Source: Bacillota bacterium (lineage in GTDB: Bacteria; Bacillota; UBA994; UBA5500). From it: 55,123 bases of DNA. A program made the position numbers and the translations under genes. The DNA lies in contig JAEZJZ010000109.1 of assembly GCA_023436245.1 (NCBI GenBank), positions 1 to 55,123 of the forward strand. Reading direction: 5' to 3'. The notes beneath the pieces were generated by a model that was not told where the DNA came from, made no database searches, and was given only the letters and a program-made list of their open reading frames with translations. Position 1 is the stretch's first letter. Each line of letters opens with the position of its first letter. Positions 55,101 to 55,123 of the stretch are shown here, one piece after another.

Positions 55101-55123
55101 CGGGGGGGGGGGGGGGGCCCGGG
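55101..55123. other. Poly-G run at the right end, likely artefact
   Basis: A run of 16 G followed by CCCGGG ends the window. No biological structure explains it; a contig-end sequencing or assembly artefact is likely. The rest of 54979-55100 shows no gene. Confidence 0.6.

Noticed and set aside
55101..55123. G-quadruplex-like poly-G tract
   Set aside because: Its position at the extreme end and uninterrupted run point to a sequencing or assembly artefact rather than biology.

Overview
The window looks like chromosomal DNA of a moderately high-G+C Bacillota (Firmicutes), perhaps from an uncultured lineage. The reasons are a T-box leader on ileS, a lysine riboswitch, Gram-positive-type promoters (TTGACT-17-TATCAT and several extended -10 TATAAT boxes), strong GGAGG ribosome binding sites with frequent GTG and TTG starts, a solo substrate-binding lipoprotein, and a menaquinone gene (menG). 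No rRNA, tRNA, CRISPR array or prophage was seen. The genus cannot be fixed from the sequence. The right end finishes in a 16-G run that looks like an end-of-contig artefact.

Layout. 1-10 kb: partial unknown gene, type-2 isoleucyl-tRNA synthetase with a swapped HIGH motif (GIHH) behind a T-box, a diguanylate cyclase, a CDP-alcohol phosphatidyltransferase, a CoA-binding protein, AraC and RidA proteins, then a REP-associated tyrosine transposase flanked by the hairpin repeats it probably mobilises, menG and a VOC protein. 10-13 kb: lysine riboswitch and an amino-acid ABC importer. 13-24 kb: MFS exporter, small ACT-like regulator, Ada-type activator coupled to a QueG-like Fe-S protein, a NarL-type two-component system divergent from an ABC-2 exporter, a lipoprotein, a pyruvate-kinase C-domain protein and a hydrolase. 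24.7-27.5 kb: two FtsX-like permeases without an ATPase.

27.6-34.9 kb is the most interesting part. It holds a pseudo-receiver, a 7TM-DISM/LytS-type histidine kinase, a response regulator whose output is a SARP-like BTAD module, and a complete siaABCD operon (PP2C phosphatase, SiaB kinase, SiaC phosphoprotein, SiaD diguanylate cyclase). Identical heptamer direct repeats (TGGGAGA, 11-bp period, 9 bp before a TAGAWT -10 box) precede both the pseudo-receiver and siaA. This is the geometry of SARP operators, so the two-component system plausibly drives the Sia c-di-GMP switch.

34.9-55 kb: EamA transporter, divergent M24 peptidase-like protein, a frameshifted GNAT gene, an ACT protein, an SsuABC/TauABC-like importer, two paralogous TPR-GGDEF cyclases (one with an inserted GAF domain) surrounding a hydrolase and an N-acyl-D-amino-acid deacylase, a triple-GNAT protein, a DHH phosphoesterase, an ECF sigma factor, and a GlmL-like mutase reactivase with a barrel-domain partner. 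Four GGDEF proteins and no EAL or HD-GYP protein occur here.

The intergenic regions carry at least four families of REP-like palindromes: GGAACG-GGGGAC hairpins, GATTATTCACTTTGAATAATC hairpins, GTAG-headed GCATGC palindromes and a GGACGGACCTTTCTG repeat. Some of them have altered coding ends (menG, the first partial gene) or probably serve as terminators.
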